64,000 bases of DNA from Phocaeicola sp. (GCA_020026175.1 JAHHQV010000001.1:62001-126000); one strand, 5' to 3'; positions 1 through 8,972 are shown, counted from the stretch's first letter. Made by a program: numbers and translations. Notes: generated by a model not told the origin, from the sequence alone.

Positions 1-1508
1 TGTCTGTTATCCTTTGCCAGTCCTACTATAGGAATATCAAGTTTCAGTTCATCTTCTATTACTTGTCTTACTACCTCCATCTGTCCTTTTCCACCGTCGG
101 TAAGTATCACATCCGGCATTTCTCCATGCTCGTTAATGATTCGTGTATATCTTCTTCTTACCACTTCTTGCATTGAAGCATAATCGTCAGGACCTTCAAC
201 TGTCTTTATTATATATTTCCTGTAATCCTTCTTGCTGGGCTTGTTTTTTTTGAACACCACACAAGCTGCAACGGCATCCGAACCCTGTATGTTGGAGTTG
301 TCGAAACATTCTATATGGACAGGCATTTTCTTTAGATGGAGCTGCTCTTGTATCTCCTTCATAAGTCGTACACTGCGCTGTTCGGGATTCAATTTCTCTG
401 TTTGTTTCAGTCGGTCTACCTTATATTGCTTTACGTTTAGGACAGACAGGTCGAGAAGATGTTTTTTGTCTCCTCTTTGAGGTATTGTAAATGTCACCCC
501 ATTCATTTCCATGTTGATTTCGAATGGAATGATAATCTCCTTTGATTTGCTGTTGTATCTTTCCCTCATTTCTACAATACCTAACAGAAGAAGTTCTTCT
601 TTTGTTTCGTTCATTCTCACTTTGTATTCAAAAGTGAATGCTTGATTGATACATCCGTTGGTAATATGCAGATAGTTTATGTATGCCGAATTTTCGTCAA
701 TTTCTATAGAGAACACGTCTATATTATGAAGCACAGAACTTACAACTTCACTTCTCGAACGATAGTTTTCTACCAAATCGTATTTCAGCTTTAGCTTATG
801 TGCTTCTTCAAATTTCAGTTCGGCTGCCAATGCTAGCATCTCGTTCATCAGAGTCTCGCTTATGCTTCTGGTATTTCCGTTGAGTATCTCCTTGACTTCT
901 GCTATCTGTTTCATATAGTCTTCGTGGCTCATCAGTCCCACACACGGAGCTTTGCAGTTCTTGATGTGGTATTCCAGACAAACCTTGAATTTCCCTTGTT
1001 CTATATTTTCGGAACTGAGGTTAAGATTGCAAGTTCTCAGTTTGTATAGTTTCTTTATAAGGTCCAATACAGCCTGCATTGATGGTACATGGCTGTATGG
1101 ACCAAAATAGGTTCCTGCATTTTTTATTATTTTCCTTGTTCTGAATACACGTGGAAAATATTCGTTGCTTATACAGATAGAAGGGTAGGTCTTGTCGTCT
1201 TTAAGAAGAACATTGTATCTAGGCTTGTACTTCTTGATAAGATTGTTTTCGAGTAGCAGCGCATCCTCTTCCGAATTTACGATTATATATTTTATGTCGG
1301 CTATTTTAGTGACAAGAATTCTGGTTTTTGCAGATTGATGTTCTTTTGTAAAGTACGAGTATACTCGTCTTTTCAGATTCTTGGCTTTTCCTACATATAT
1401 AATAGTGCCTTCCGAATTGAGGTATTGATAGATTCCGGGGCTATCCGGGAGATTTAAAACAATACCGCGAAGATAGTCGCTGACTTTAATCTCTTCATTC
1501 TTTTCCAT
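1..1508 (-). CDS. uvrC: UvrABC excinuclease subunit C, 3' end cut by window edge
   Basis: UvrC makes the two incisions around a lesion in nucleotide excision repair after UvrB loading. The reading frame opens with ATG at 1508 and stays open to base 1, giving 502 codons of a family that is normally about 600 residues, so the C-terminal helix-hairpin-helix region and part of the second nuclease domain lie outside the window. The GIY-YIG nuclease is visible: GIY at residues 25-27, YVG at 38-40 and GKAKNLKRR after it. The family motifs RVFRTRKI and AGTYFGPY follow, then a cysteine cluster (C-x-L-x-Y-H-x-x-x-C). Apt follows upstream on the same strand 28 bp away, so the two may be co-transcribed. 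Identification is firm; only the truncation is a limitation. Confidence 0.96.
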   Translation of the reverse strand, partial: MEKNEEIKVSDYLRGIVLNLPDSPGIYQYLNSEGTIIYVGKAKNLKRRVYSYFTKEHQSAKTRILVTKIADIKYIIVNSEEDALLLENNLIKKYKPRYNVLLKDDKTYPSICISNEYFPRVFRTRKIIKNAGTYFGPYSHVPSMQAVLDLIKKLYKLRTCNLNLSSENIEQGKFKVCLEYHIKNCKAPCVGLMSHEDYMKQIAEVKEILNGNTRSISETLMNEMLALAAELKFEEAHKLKLKYDLVENYRSRSEVVSSVLHNIDVFSIEIDENSAYINYLHITNGCINQAFTFEYKVRMNETKEELLLLGIVEMRERYNSKSKEIIIPFEINMEMNGVTFTIPQRGDKKHLLDLSVLNVKQYKVDRLKQTEKLNPEQRSVRLMKEIQEQLHLKKMPVHIECFDNSNIQGSDAVAACVVFKKNKPSKKDYRKYIIKTVEGPDDYASMQEVVRRRYTRIINEHGEMPDVILTDGGKGQMEVVRQVIEDELKLDIPIVGLAKDNR

Positions 1509-1536
1509 TAATTAAAGACGATAGATAAGTGAAAAT

Positions 1537-2061
1537 TTATAGTTCCAGAATTGTTGTAACGTCTGAGTCCTGAGGAAAAGCCTTACGTCCTTTCAGATCT
1601 TTGAGTTCTATTACGAAGTTGATGAATGTTTTCTTTGCTCCGGCCTTCATAACCAGTCTGTGTGTAGCAGCCATTGTTCCTCCAGTGGCAAGCAAGTCGT
1701 CGTGCAGCAGAACAACATCGTTTTCGTCTATAGCATCTTTGTGGAGTTGTATGGTGTCTGTTCCGTATTCTTTCTCGTAAGTCTCTTCTATAACTTTGGC
1801 TGGAAGTTTTCCTGGCTTGCGTGCCATTACGAACCCTGCTCCCAGGCGTGCTGCAAGCGCACCTCCAAGAATGAATCCTCTTGACTCTATGCCCACAACT
1901 TTTGTAATGCCTTTGTCTTTGTACATTTCGTATAGCTCGTCTATTAGCATTGTAAGACATCCTGCATTTTTGAACAGTGTGGTTACGTCATAAAACAAGA
2001 TTCCCGGTTTGGGGAAATCAGGAATTTCACGGAGGTTCTTTCGTAAAGTTTCTTTGTTCAT
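1537..2061 (-). CDS. apt: Adenine phosphoribosyltransferase
   Basis: This 174-residue protein has the normal length and sequence of Apt, the cytosolic purine-salvage enzyme that makes AMP from adenine and PRPP. The type I phosphoribosyltransferase PRPP loop is visible as DDLLATGGT at residues 121-129, preceded by a hydrophobic strand (VVLLH). The N-terminal IPDFPKPGILFYDVTTL segment and the ESRGFILGGALA stretch are typical of Apt. It sits between uvrC and mnmG on the same strand. No clear Bacteroides-type -7 box was found directly upstream, so it is probably read from the mnmG side, through the parS-like palindrome at 2220-2235. Confidence 0.96.
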   Translation of the reverse strand: MNKETLRKNLREIPDFPKPGILFYDVTTLFKNAGCLTMLIDELYEMYKDKGITKVVGIESRGFILGGALAARLGAGFVMARKPGKLPAKVIEETYEKEYGTDTIQLHKDAIDENDVVLLHDDLLATGGTMAATHRLVMKAGAKKTFINFVIELKDLKGRKAFPQDSDVTTILEL

Positions 2062-2219
2062 TTGTATGGTAATTTAATTTGTTTTGTTTGTAGTTGCTAT
2101 ATCTTTTGGCCCTTAGTAGGTAGTCTTTGTTTCGCTTAAAGTATTGCGTGAAACTTGTCTTGGTTTTATGTCCATTATTTCTTTATTTACAGGTGTTTAT
2201 GGATATTACTTAAACAAAT

Positions 2220-2235
2220 TGTTTCACGTGAAACA
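2220..2235. other. parS: parS-type centromere site (perfect 16-bp palindrome)
   Basis: The bases read TGTTTCACGTGAAACA, a perfect palindrome identical to the widely conserved chromosomal parS consensus bound by ParB/Spo0J. It lies 5 bp beyond the mnmG stop codon, in the 179-bp gap before apt. mnmG (gidA) is a common neighbour of oriC, and parS sites cluster near oriC, so the context fits. A weaker half-match (GCGTGAAAC) lies about 75 bp away near 2147-2155. No parA or parB gene is in the window. Confidence 0.85.
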
Positions 2236-2240
2236 TAGGT

Positions 2241-4112
2241 TTATCTTCCCATCAAGACTAATAGCACATTGATATCGCTTGGAGATATTCCCGGTATACG
2301 GCTGGCTTGTGCCAAAGTCTCAGGGTCTATTTTCTTGAGTTTCTGGCGTGCCTCTGTAGATAGTGAAAGTAGGGTGTCATAGTCGAACTTACCTTTTATC
2401 TTTATAGACTCAAGACGATGAATCTTGTCGGCTATCATTCTTTCTCTGTCTATGTATCCTTTGTATTTTATCTGCACTTCCGCCGCTTCTATTATTTCTT
2501 CTTTGCGGTCTTCTGTTTTATCAAGCAAAGCCTTGAATGTAGGTACCAGAGGAGCTATGTTCTCTATTGTAATTTGCGGGCGGCTTATCAAGTCGATAAG
2601 TTTACATCCATGAACCAGTCGTGCTGTCCCCAGAGACTCAAGTCCGTCGTTTATCTTGTCGGCCTTTATGGAATATGTTTTGGTAAACTCTATGATCTTT
2701 TCTATCTCTTCACGTTTTTTGCAAAGTCTGTCGTATCTGTCTTTTTTTACAAGTCCAAGTTTGTATGCTTTTTCTGTAAGTCTGAAGTCGGCATCGTCTT
2801 GTCTAAGCAATATTCTATATTCAGCTCTTGAAGTAAACATTCTATACGGCTCGTCAACACCTTTGGTCACCAGATCGTCTATAAGAACTCCGATATACGC
2901 TTCGTCTCTGCTAAGAACAAAAGGCTCTCCGCCATGACAGTTGATATGAGCATTTATACCTGCTATTATACCTTGGCCTCCGGCTTCTTCATATCCGGTA
3001 GTTCCGTTTACCTGTCCTGCAAAGAACAAGTTTCTTACGATTTTCGATTCAAGAGTATGCTTTAGTTGGGTAGGGTCGAGGAAGTCGTATTCTATGGCAT
3101 ATCCAGGTCTGTAAAGCACTACATCCTTGAAGCAAGGAATTTTCTTCAGAGCTTCTATTTGTATGTCCATAGGGAGTGAAGACGAGAATCCATTTAGATA
3201 CAATTCTTGTGTAGTCTCACCTTCCGGTTCAAGGAACAACTGATGTTGTGGCTTGTCGGGGAATGTCACAATTTTAGTTTCTATACTTGGACAATATCTT
3301 GGTCCTATACTTTTAATCTGTCCGTTGTATAGAGGAGAATCTGCCAGACCTCTGTTCAGTACACTGTGTACCTCTTCGTTGGTATAGCATGTCCAACATT
3401 GAAGTTGTTTTAGTTTTCTAGGTTCGCTGATGAAAGAGAATCTGTGGAAATCGTTTTCTCCATCTTGTGTATCCATCATGTCGAAGTGTACGCTTTTTGC
3501 ATCAATTCTCACAGGAGTTCCAGTCTTCATTCTTCCTGCTGTAATGCCATGCTTGGTTATTGACTCTGTGAGATGGTATGATGCAGGTTCGGCACATCTT
3601 CCTCCTGCAAGCATTTTTCTGCCTATATGCATCAATCCGTTAAGGAATGTGCCGGCTGTTATGATGATACATTTGGCATGAAACGTTACACCCCAGCAAG
3701 TGACAAGTCCTGTCACCTCACCGTTTTCAACGATAAGTTCCTCTACGGTATCCTGCCATATATGTAGGTTAGGGATGTTTTCAAGAATTTCTCTCCAGGA
3801 CCATATGAATTTGGCTCTGTCGCATTGTGCGCGAGGGCTCCACATGGCAGGACCTTTTGACCTGTTGAGCATACGGAACTGGATAGCTGTCTTGTCGGTT
3901 ACCAGACCCATGTATCCGCCCAGTGCATCAATTTCCCGGACTATTTGTCCTTTGGCTATACCACCAACAGCGGGATTACAACTCATTTGTGCAATCTTGT
4001 TCATGTCCATAGTTATAAGGCAAGTCTTTGAACCAAGATTGGCGGCAGCGGCAGCAGCCTCACATCCGGCATGTCCGGCACCTATTACAATAACGTCGTA
4101 CTTAAAATCCAT
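2241..4112 (-). CDS. mnmG: tRNA uridine-5-carboxymethylaminomethyl synthesis enzyme MnmG (GidA)
   Basis: MnmG is the FAD-binding partner of MnmE and modifies U34 of several tRNAs at the wobble position. The 623 residues match the usual family length. The N-terminal dinucleotide-binding motif GAGHAGCEA is at residues 11-19, followed by NPAVGGIAKGQIVREID, TGTFLNG and AGGRCAEPASY, all family signatures. The C-terminal segment (DYDTLLSLSTEARQKL, ASRIPGISPSDI) is the MnmE-interacting helical domain. A -7 box lies at 4139-4146, so it can have its own promoter. The parS-like palindrome follows directly after its stop. Confidence 0.97.
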   Translation of the reverse strand: MDFKYDVIVIGAGHAGCEAAAAAANLGSKTCLITMDMNKIAQMSCNPAVGGIAKGQIVREIDALGGYMGLVTDKTAIQFRMLNRSKGPAMWSPRAQCDRAKFIWSWREILENIPNLHIWQDTVEELIVENGEVTGLVTCWGVTFHAKCIIITAGTFLNGLMHIGRKMLAGGRCAEPASYHLTESITKHGITAGRMKTGTPVRIDAKSVHFDMMDTQDGENDFHRFSFISEPRKLKQLQCWTCYTNEEVHSVLNRGLADSPLYNGQIKSIGPRYCPSIETKIVTFPDKPQHQLFLEPEGETTQELYLNGFSSSLPMDIQIEALKKIPCFKDVVLYRPGYAIEYDFLDPTQLKHTLESKIVRNLFFAGQVNGTTGYEEAGGQGIIAGINAHINCHGGEPFVLSRDEAYIGVLIDDLVTKGVDEPYRMFTSRAEYRILLRQDDADFRLTEKAYKLGLVKKDRYDRLCKKREEIEKIIEFTKTYSIKADKINDGLESLGTARLVHGCKLIDLISRPQITIENIAPLVPTFKALLDKTEDRKEEIIEAAEVQIKYKGYIDRERMIADKIHRLESIKIKGKFDYDTLLSLSTEARQKLKKIDPETLAQASRIPGISPSDINVLLVLMGR

Positions 4113-4138
4113 TGATTATTACTGTTTAATATCTTCTG

Positions 4139-4146
4139 CAAAAATA
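4139..4146 (-). promoter_or_regulatory. Putative -7 box for mnmG
   Basis: On the minus strand these bases read TATTTTTG, an exact match to the Bacteroides -7 consensus TAnnTTTG, 27 bp upstream of the mnmG ATG. No good TTTG -33 box was found at the usual spacing, so this is a tentative call. Confidence 0.4.
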
Positions 4147-4179
4147 CGAAAAAATATGGTCTTTTTTGGGGTATATTCA

Positions 4180-4605
4180 TTATTCTCTCATAGCCTTTAG
4201 CAGTTCCAAGGCCTTGTTCTCTTCAGCTTCCATTATTTCTCTTTCTCCAGGCCCTTTATCGTTTATTCCGCATAAATGGAGTATGCCATGTATTATTACC
4301 CTATGCAATTCAGTTTCGTATATAGCCTCAAACTGTTCGGCATTGGTCTTTACTGTATCAAGGCTGATGAACAGGTCGCCTGCTATTTTCTTGCCTTCAC
4401 AATAGTCGAATGTTATGATGTCGGTATAGTAGTCGTGTTTCAGATACCCCCTGTTTACTTCAAGGATTCTTTCGTCTGAACAGAAAATGTAAGCAATTTC
4501 TCCTACACGTTTTCCGTAAGTTGCTGCTACAGCCTTAACCCATTCTGTTATTTCTCTTTTTTTGATTTCGGGCATCTCAACCCCGTCTGTTTGATAAGTA
4601 ATCAT
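4180..4605 (-). CDS. ybeY: Endoribonuclease YbeY (rRNA maturation factor)
   Basis: YbeY is a metal-dependent RNase involved in 16S rRNA 3'-end maturation and ribosome quality control. The 141-residue length is normal. The metal-binding region reads HGILHLCGIND: His106 and His110 fit the H-x3-H part of the motif, but the third ligand position, usually His, is Asp116. I believe an Asp here is common in Bacteroidetes homologues, but could not check. The stretch VNRGYLKHDYYTDIITFDY is also typical. The gene lies between the SpmA/B-like gene and mnmG on the same strand. Confidence 0.93.
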   Translation of the reverse strand: MITYQTDGVEMPEIKKREITEWVKAVAATYGKRVGEIAYIFCSDERILEVNRGYLKHDYYTDIITFDYCEGKKIAGDLFISLDTVKTNAEQFEAIYETELHRVIIHGILHLCGINDKGPGEREIMEAEENKALELLKAMRE

Positions 4606-4658
4606 GAGCTTATATGTTTTTTATGTTATATTTCTTTTACGCCATTCTTTAGGCTTGT

Positions 4659-5900
4659 TTATATTGTATGTCCGAAAAACAGGTAACAGACAAAAATTGC
4701 AGATAAGATACCGGCAAGGTCGGCAATGAGTCCGCATTGTACGGCATGTCTTGTCTTGCTTATTCCCACACTTCCAAAGTATACAGCCAATATATAGAAA
4801 GTAGTGTCGGTTGAGCCTTGAAACACACATGCCATTCTTCCTATAAAAGAATCCGCTCCATGTGTAGTCATGGCATCTACCATCATACCTCTGGCACCAC
4901 TTCCGCTAAGAGGTTTCATAAGTGCAGTAGGAAGTGCGTCAACAAAACTATTGTCTATACCGCACCATCCAATAAGAGTTTTCACTCCACCTATAATATA
5001 GTCCATACCACCCGATGCCCTGAATACTCCTATTGCAACAAGTATCGCTACGAGATATGGAATTATTCTCACTGCAGTAGAAAATCCTTCTTTGGCTCCT
5101 TCCACGAAAGCATCGTAAACATTGATTTTCTTTATTATGCCTGCCAGTATGAATCCGATAATAATTATAAACAAAAATACATTTGCCGTTGTTGTGGAAT
5201 ACACATCAATCATCTGCCTTGACAAAGTAGTGAAGAAGTAAATCATTCCTCCTATAAGCAGGCTTGTTATTCCTAAAAAAGCAAGGATTGTTTTATTCAG
5301 CAGATTGATTTTCTGATATAGGCTCACTGCTATTATTCCTGCAAGGGTAGAAAAGAATGTAGCAAGCAGGATAGGGATGAAAATATCGGTAGGCTGTACT
5401 GCTCCCATCTGTGCCCTATACACCATTATGCTGATAGGGATAATGGTAAGACCCGAAGTGTTGAGAACCAGAAACATTATCATCGGATTGCTGGCTGTGT
5501 CTTTTTGTGGGTTGAGTTCTTGCAACCCCTCCATAGCCTTTAGTCCGAGAGGGGTTGCTGCATTGTCGAGTCCCAGCATATTGGCAGCAAGGTTCATGAA
5601 GATGCTGCCTGTAACAGGATGTCCTTTGGGGATGTCGGGGAAAAGTTTGGAGAATAGCGGACTGAGTATTTTTGAGAAAACTCCTATCACTCCTCCTTTT
5701 TCTCCTATTTTCATTATTCCCATCCACAGCGACAGAACTCCTGTCAGACCTATAGAAATTTCGAATGCTGTTTTGGAAGACTCGAATGTTGAACCTATTA
5801 TTTCAGGAAAGACATTTGTATCACCCGAAAAAATCAGCCTTATGGATGCAAGTGCAAAAGCAATGATGAAAAATGAAATCCATATATAGTTTAAAACCAT
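4659..5900 (-). CDS. Fused SpmA/SpmB-like nucleoside-recognition (Gate domain) membrane protein
   Basis: This 413-residue protein is almost entirely hydrophobic, with roughly 10 membrane segments. It has two Gate/nucleoside-recognition domains in tandem: the first around residues 40-160 (GxGLTGVLSLWMGIMKI-type and AANMLGLDNAATPLGLKAM) and the second around 270-400 (RIIPYLVAILVAIGVFR, LPTALMKPLSGSGARGMM). The two halves correspond to the separate spore maturation proteins SpmA and SpmB of Firmicutes. This organism is not a spore former, so the role is unknown; small-molecule transport is a guess from fold family. A -7-like box sits 44 bp upstream of the start. Confidence 0.85.
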   Translation of the reverse strand: MVLNYIWISFFIIAFALASIRLIFSGDTNVFPEIIGSTFESSKTAFEISIGLTGVLSLWMGIMKIGEKGGVIGVFSKILSPLFSKLFPDIPKGHPVTGSIFMNLAANMLGLDNAATPLGLKAMEGLQELNPQKDTASNPMIMFLVLNTSGLTIIPISIMVYRAQMGAVQPTDIFIPILLATFFSTLAGIIAVSLYQKINLLNKTILAFLGITSLLIGGMIYFFTTLSRQMIDVYSTTTANVFLFIIIIGFILAGIIKKINVYDAFVEGAKEGFSTAVRIIPYLVAILVAIGVFRASGGMDYIIGGVKTLIGWCGIDNSFVDALPTALMKPLSGSGARGMMVDAMTTHGADSFIGRMACVFQGSTDTTFYILAVYFGSVGISKTRHAVQCGLIADLAGILSAIFVCYLFFGHTI

Positions 5901-5943
5901 ACGAACAATTTTTTAATAGTTTCTTGTTGAAATTTACTTTTTA

Positions 5944-5951
5944 CAAAAATA
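5944..5951 (-). promoter_or_regulatory. Putative -7 box for the SpmAB-like gene
   Basis: The minus strand reads TATTTTTG, matching TAnnTTTG, 43 bp upstream of the ATG at 5900. No matching -33 TTTG was seen at 19-21 bp. Confidence 0.35.
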
Positions 5952-6129
5952 CTTATTTTAATCATAAAAAGGTACTTTTGTCTGTATTAAACAAGCTGCA
6001 GCGAATATATTTGGCATAAGCCTGCTCTGTATGACATAATTACTGGCTTGTCTATGTAAACATCTGTCGCCCGACCTGGCGTTTATGTCAAAAATATATA
6101 AGACTTTTTACTATTAGGGAATATAATAT

Positions 6130-6137
6130 TACATTTG
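6130..6137 (+). promoter_or_regulatory. Putative -7 box for the rhomboid operon
   Basis: The bases TACATTTG match the Bacteroides -7 consensus and lie 40 bp before the first rhomboid ATG. The expected -33 position holds only a T-rich run, so this is a moderate call. Confidence 0.45.
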
Positions 6138-6177
6138 CGTACTTATCAATAACAGTTTTAATTATACAAATTACATT

Positions 6178-6852
6178 ATGAATAACATGCCTCCAATAAC
6201 GAAGAATCTTATAATAATAAATGTATTATGTTTCTTCGGAGCTATAGTCGCCCAAAGATATGGGTTAGATCCGGACAGTGTTCTCAGTCTTCATTTCTTT
6301 ATGGCTTCCGATTTTAATCTTGGTCAGTTTATAACATACATGTTCATGCATGCCAATTTCCAGCATATATTCTTCAATATGTTTGCACTTTGGATGTTTG
6401 GCCGTACTCTTGAAAATGTGTGGGGACCTAAGAGATTCCTAATATATTATATGGTATGCGGTATCGGAGCTGGAATAATTCAGGAACTAGTGCAGTTTGT
6501 AGAATACGAGACAGTCCTCTCTGCGTATGATAGAGTGAATACAGGTATGGAGATTCTTGCTATGGACGATTATCTTAACCTGTGGCGTACAGTCGGTGCT
6601 TCGGGTGCTGTATATGGAATCCTTCTGGCGTTTGGAATGCTTTTTCCTAACAGTGAAATGTTTATATTCCCTCTGCCTTTTCCTATCAAGGCAAAATATT
6701 TTGTCATACTATATGCAGGACTGGAATTGATGCTTGGTATGTCGGCAAATGACAATGTAGCACATTTCGCTCATTTGGGAGGTATGATTTTTGGTTTCTT
6801 CTTGATATTATATTGGAAAAAGAAAAATGGAAGCGGACAGATTTTTTACTGA
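6178..6852 (+). CDS. Rhomboid-family intramembrane serine protease (first of tandem pair)
   Basis: Rhomboids cleave substrates within the membrane. The 224 residues contain about six transmembrane helices. The catalytic serine motif is GASGAVYG with Ser142, and the catalytic histidine is His199 in AHFAHLGG, giving the standard Ser-His dyad. The ANFQHIFFNMFALWMFGRTLE segment is the conserved HxxxN region of the family. The second rhomboid starts 26 bp before this gene ends, in another frame, so the two are translationally coupled. The substrate is unknown. Confidence 0.93.
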   Translation: MNNMPPITKNLIIINVLCFFGAIVAQRYGLDPDSVLSLHFFMASDFNLGQFITYMFMHANFQHIFFNMFALWMFGRTLENVWGPKRFLIYYMVCGIGAGIIQELVQFVEYETVLSAYDRVNTGMEILAMDDYLNLWRTVGASGAVYGILLAFGMLFPNSEMFIFPLPFPIKAKYFVILYAGLELMLGMSANDNVAHFAHLGGMIFGFFLILYWKKKNGSGQIFY

Positions 6853-7720
6853 TTTGAAGAATAATTTCATCAACAAGGATATAGTAGGAAGACTCATCAC
6901 TGTCAATGTAGTGGTGTTTGTGTTTGTAGCACTGGTTAATGTGTTTCTTACATTATTCGAAGTGTCATATAATCCATTGGAGCATTATCTTAGTTTGCCG
7001 GCATGGATTGATACGTTTATTTTCCAACCTTGGTCGTTGCTTACGTATATGTTTATGCATGGCGGTATTTTGCATATCTTATTCAATATGCTTTGGCTTT
7101 ATTGGTTCGGAAAGTTCTTCTTGAATTTCTATTCCTCAAAACATCTTCGTGGATTGTACTTTCTTGGAGGATTTTGCGGAGGATTGCTGTATATTTTTGC
7201 TTATAATATATTTCCTTATTTTGAGGGTATGGTATTTCATTCCACATTGGTAGGAGCCTCGGCTTCGGTGCTTGCCATTGTAGTGGCAGCAGCAGTACGC
7301 CAACCGGAATATCCTGTTCAGTTTATGTTTATAGGAACGGTAAGGCTGAAGTATGTAGCTTTGTTTATGATTGTCACCGACCTTATGATGATGACATCAA
7401 ACAATGCAGGAGGACACATTGCACACATAGGAGGAGCATTGGCAGGACTATGGTTTGCAATAGGATTGCAGAACGGACATGATGTTACGAAATGGATAAA
7501 TGCTGTATTCGATTTCTTTGCGAGAGGAATGAAACTTGCTCCGCGCAAACCTAAGATGAGGGTTCATTATGGCGACCGCGCACAGCAGTATGACTATAAT
7601 GCACGCAAAAAATCGGATGAAGAGGAGATAAACCGCATTTTGGAGAAACTCAAAAAATCCGGTTATGGAAGTTTGTCCGAAGGAGAAAAGAAGAAACTGT
7701 TTGATGCAAGTAGAAGATAA
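6827..7720 (+). CDS. Rhomboid-family intramembrane serine protease with cytosolic C-terminal extension (second of pair)
   Basis: This 297-residue protein is a second rhomboid. The serine motif is GASAS with Ser145, and the histidine is His200 in GGHIAHIGG. The GGILHILFNMLWLYWFGKFF segment is the HxxxN region. After the last membrane helix (near residue 220) there is a soluble, charged tail of about 75 residues ending in EINRILEKLKKSGYGSLSEGEKKKLF, a conserved-looking helical motif often found at the C terminus of Bacteroidetes rhomboids. It overlaps the first rhomboid by 26 bp, and the next gene begins 6 bp after its stop, so all three form one operon. Confidence 0.92.
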   Translation: MEADRFFTDLKNNFINKDIVGRLITVNVVVFVFVALVNVFLTLFEVSYNPLEHYLSLPAWIDTFIFQPWSLLTYMFMHGGILHILFNMLWLYWFGKFFLNFYSSKHLRGLYFLGGFCGGLLYIFAYNIFPYFEGMVFHSTLVGASASVLAIVVAAAVRQPEYPVQFMFIGTVRLKYVALFMIVTDLMMMTSNNAGGHIAHIGGALAGLWFAIGLQNGHDVTKWINAVFDFFARGMKLAPRKPKMRVHYGDRAQQYDYNARKKSDEEEINRILEKLKKSGYGSLSEGEKKKLFDASRR

Positions 7721-7726
7721 GATGAC

Positions 7727-8791
7727 ATGAAGATTATAAGGAATACTATAAGACTCTTCATATTGTCGGCAAATGTCATGGTAGGGTTTGGATTTCTGTT
7801 TTGCGCCTATAGCCCTACCATTTCTCCCACAAGTCATCCGGTAATGGCTTGTGCAGGTATGTGTATACCTATATTTATTATTCTCAATTTATGCTTTCTC
7901 GTTTTTTGGTGCTTTGTAGAACTTAAAAAGGCTATATTTCCTGTTGCTTTTTTCATCTTGGGATGGAATCCGCTCATGTCTTATTGCCCTGTAAACTTGT
8001 TCACACCAGGATGTGATGGTGATAAGCTGAAGGTACTTACATATAATGTGATGCAGATGCAGCAAGAAGAAGGCGGTAAGAATCCTATAGTGGAATACAT
8101 AAACAGTTCTGATGCAGATATCGTATGTTTGCAGGAGTTCCCTTATAAGGACAAAAAGGTGAGAAGACTATTGCAGAAACAGTATCCATACATGCGAGTA
8201 TGCGCTTTCAATGGTGTCAATTCGGTGGCGTGTCTGTCAAAATATCCTGTCAGCCTTATAAGAGAAATAATACTGAAAAGTGCTTTCAACGGAAGTGCAC
8301 TCTTTAAAGTGAAATACAAGAAATTTGAAATTCCTGTCATAGTAAATCATCTGGAATCGAATAAACTTAACGATCACGATAAGAAAGTGTATAAGGAACT
8401 TCTTAAATCGCCCGACGAGAAACATGTAAAGACCGACGGAAAATATCTTCTTGAAAAACTTGCTGACGCCATGTCTATACGTGCTGTGCAGACAGATGTG
8501 GTGGCTGGGAATATAGAAAAGGAATATTCGCCTTATATGGTAGTGTGTGGAGACTTTAATGACACACCTATATCTTATACACATAATAAAATAGGAGAGA
8601 GACTGACCGATGCTTTTGTAGAGGCTGGAAACGGTACTGGAATAACGTATAATCGTAATTTTCTCTTTTTTAGAATTGATTATATAATGGTAGGAGATTA
8701 CTATAAAGTTATTGACTGTAAGGTAGACAATTCTATAGATGCTTCCGACCATTATCCTATATATACAGAGTTGTGTGTCAGAAAGCCATAG
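7727..8791 (+). CDS. Membrane-anchored endonuclease/exonuclease/phosphatase-family hydrolase
   Basis: The N-terminal 90 residues contain two or three membrane segments, followed by an EEP-fold domain from about residue 100. The catalytic set is visible: Asn107 in LTYNV, Glu137 in VCLQEF, the GDFND motif at 275-279 and Asp341-His342 in SDHYP. Members of the fold hydrolyse phosphodiester bonds in DNA, RNA, inositol phosphates or sphingomyelin; the substrate here cannot be read from sequence. The active domain would face the periplasm if the usual topology holds. It is the last gene of the rhomboid operon and is followed by the terminator at 8881-8920. Confidence 0.88.
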   Translation: MKIIRNTIRLFILSANVMVGFGFLFCAYSPTISPTSHPVMACAGMCIPIFIILNLCFLVFWCFVELKKAIFPVAFFILGWNPLMSYCPVNLFTPGCDGDKLKVLTYNVMQMQQEEGGKNPIVEYINSSDADIVCLQEFPYKDKKVRRLLQKQYPYMRVCAFNGVNSVACLSKYPVSLIREIILKSAFNGSALFKVKYKKFEIPVIVNHLESNKLNDHDKKVYKELLKSPDEKHVKTDGKYLLEKLADAMSIRAVQTDVVAGNIEKEYSPYMVVCGDFNDTPISYTHNKIGERLTDAFVEAGNGTGITYNRNFLFFRIDYIMVGDYYKVIDCKVDNSIDASDHYPIYTELCVRKP

Positions 8792-8880
8792 TTAAAATGG
8801 TTTATCACGCTCGTGCAAAATCTGTTGCGTAGGTATAGAGTTATTGATACTTTTAGTCAGAATTAATTTTATCATTCTAT

Positions 8881-8920
8881 AAAAAGGTTGCAAAAAAAAC
8901 AATTTTGCGACCTTTTTTAT
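8881..8920 (+). terminator. Intrinsic terminator after the rhomboid/EEP operon
   Basis: An inverted repeat (AGGTTGCAAAA and TTTTGCGACCT, one G-T wobble) with A-rich 5' and T-rich 3' flanks forms a standard hairpin plus U-tract. It separates the operon from secDF. Confidence 0.85.
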
Positions 8921-8972
8921 TCATATTAATCATTTTATCTCAAACCTTTCATCTTTAAATAGAAAAAAAAGC

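Noticed and set aside
1583..1993. Open frames overlapping apt on both strands
   Set aside because: They overlap the full-length apt gene in other frames, have no signature motifs or plausible starts, and read as low-quality sequence.
2147..2155. Second parS copy near apt
   Set aside because: Only half of the palindrome (GCGTGAAAC) matches, so it is too weak to call as a site.
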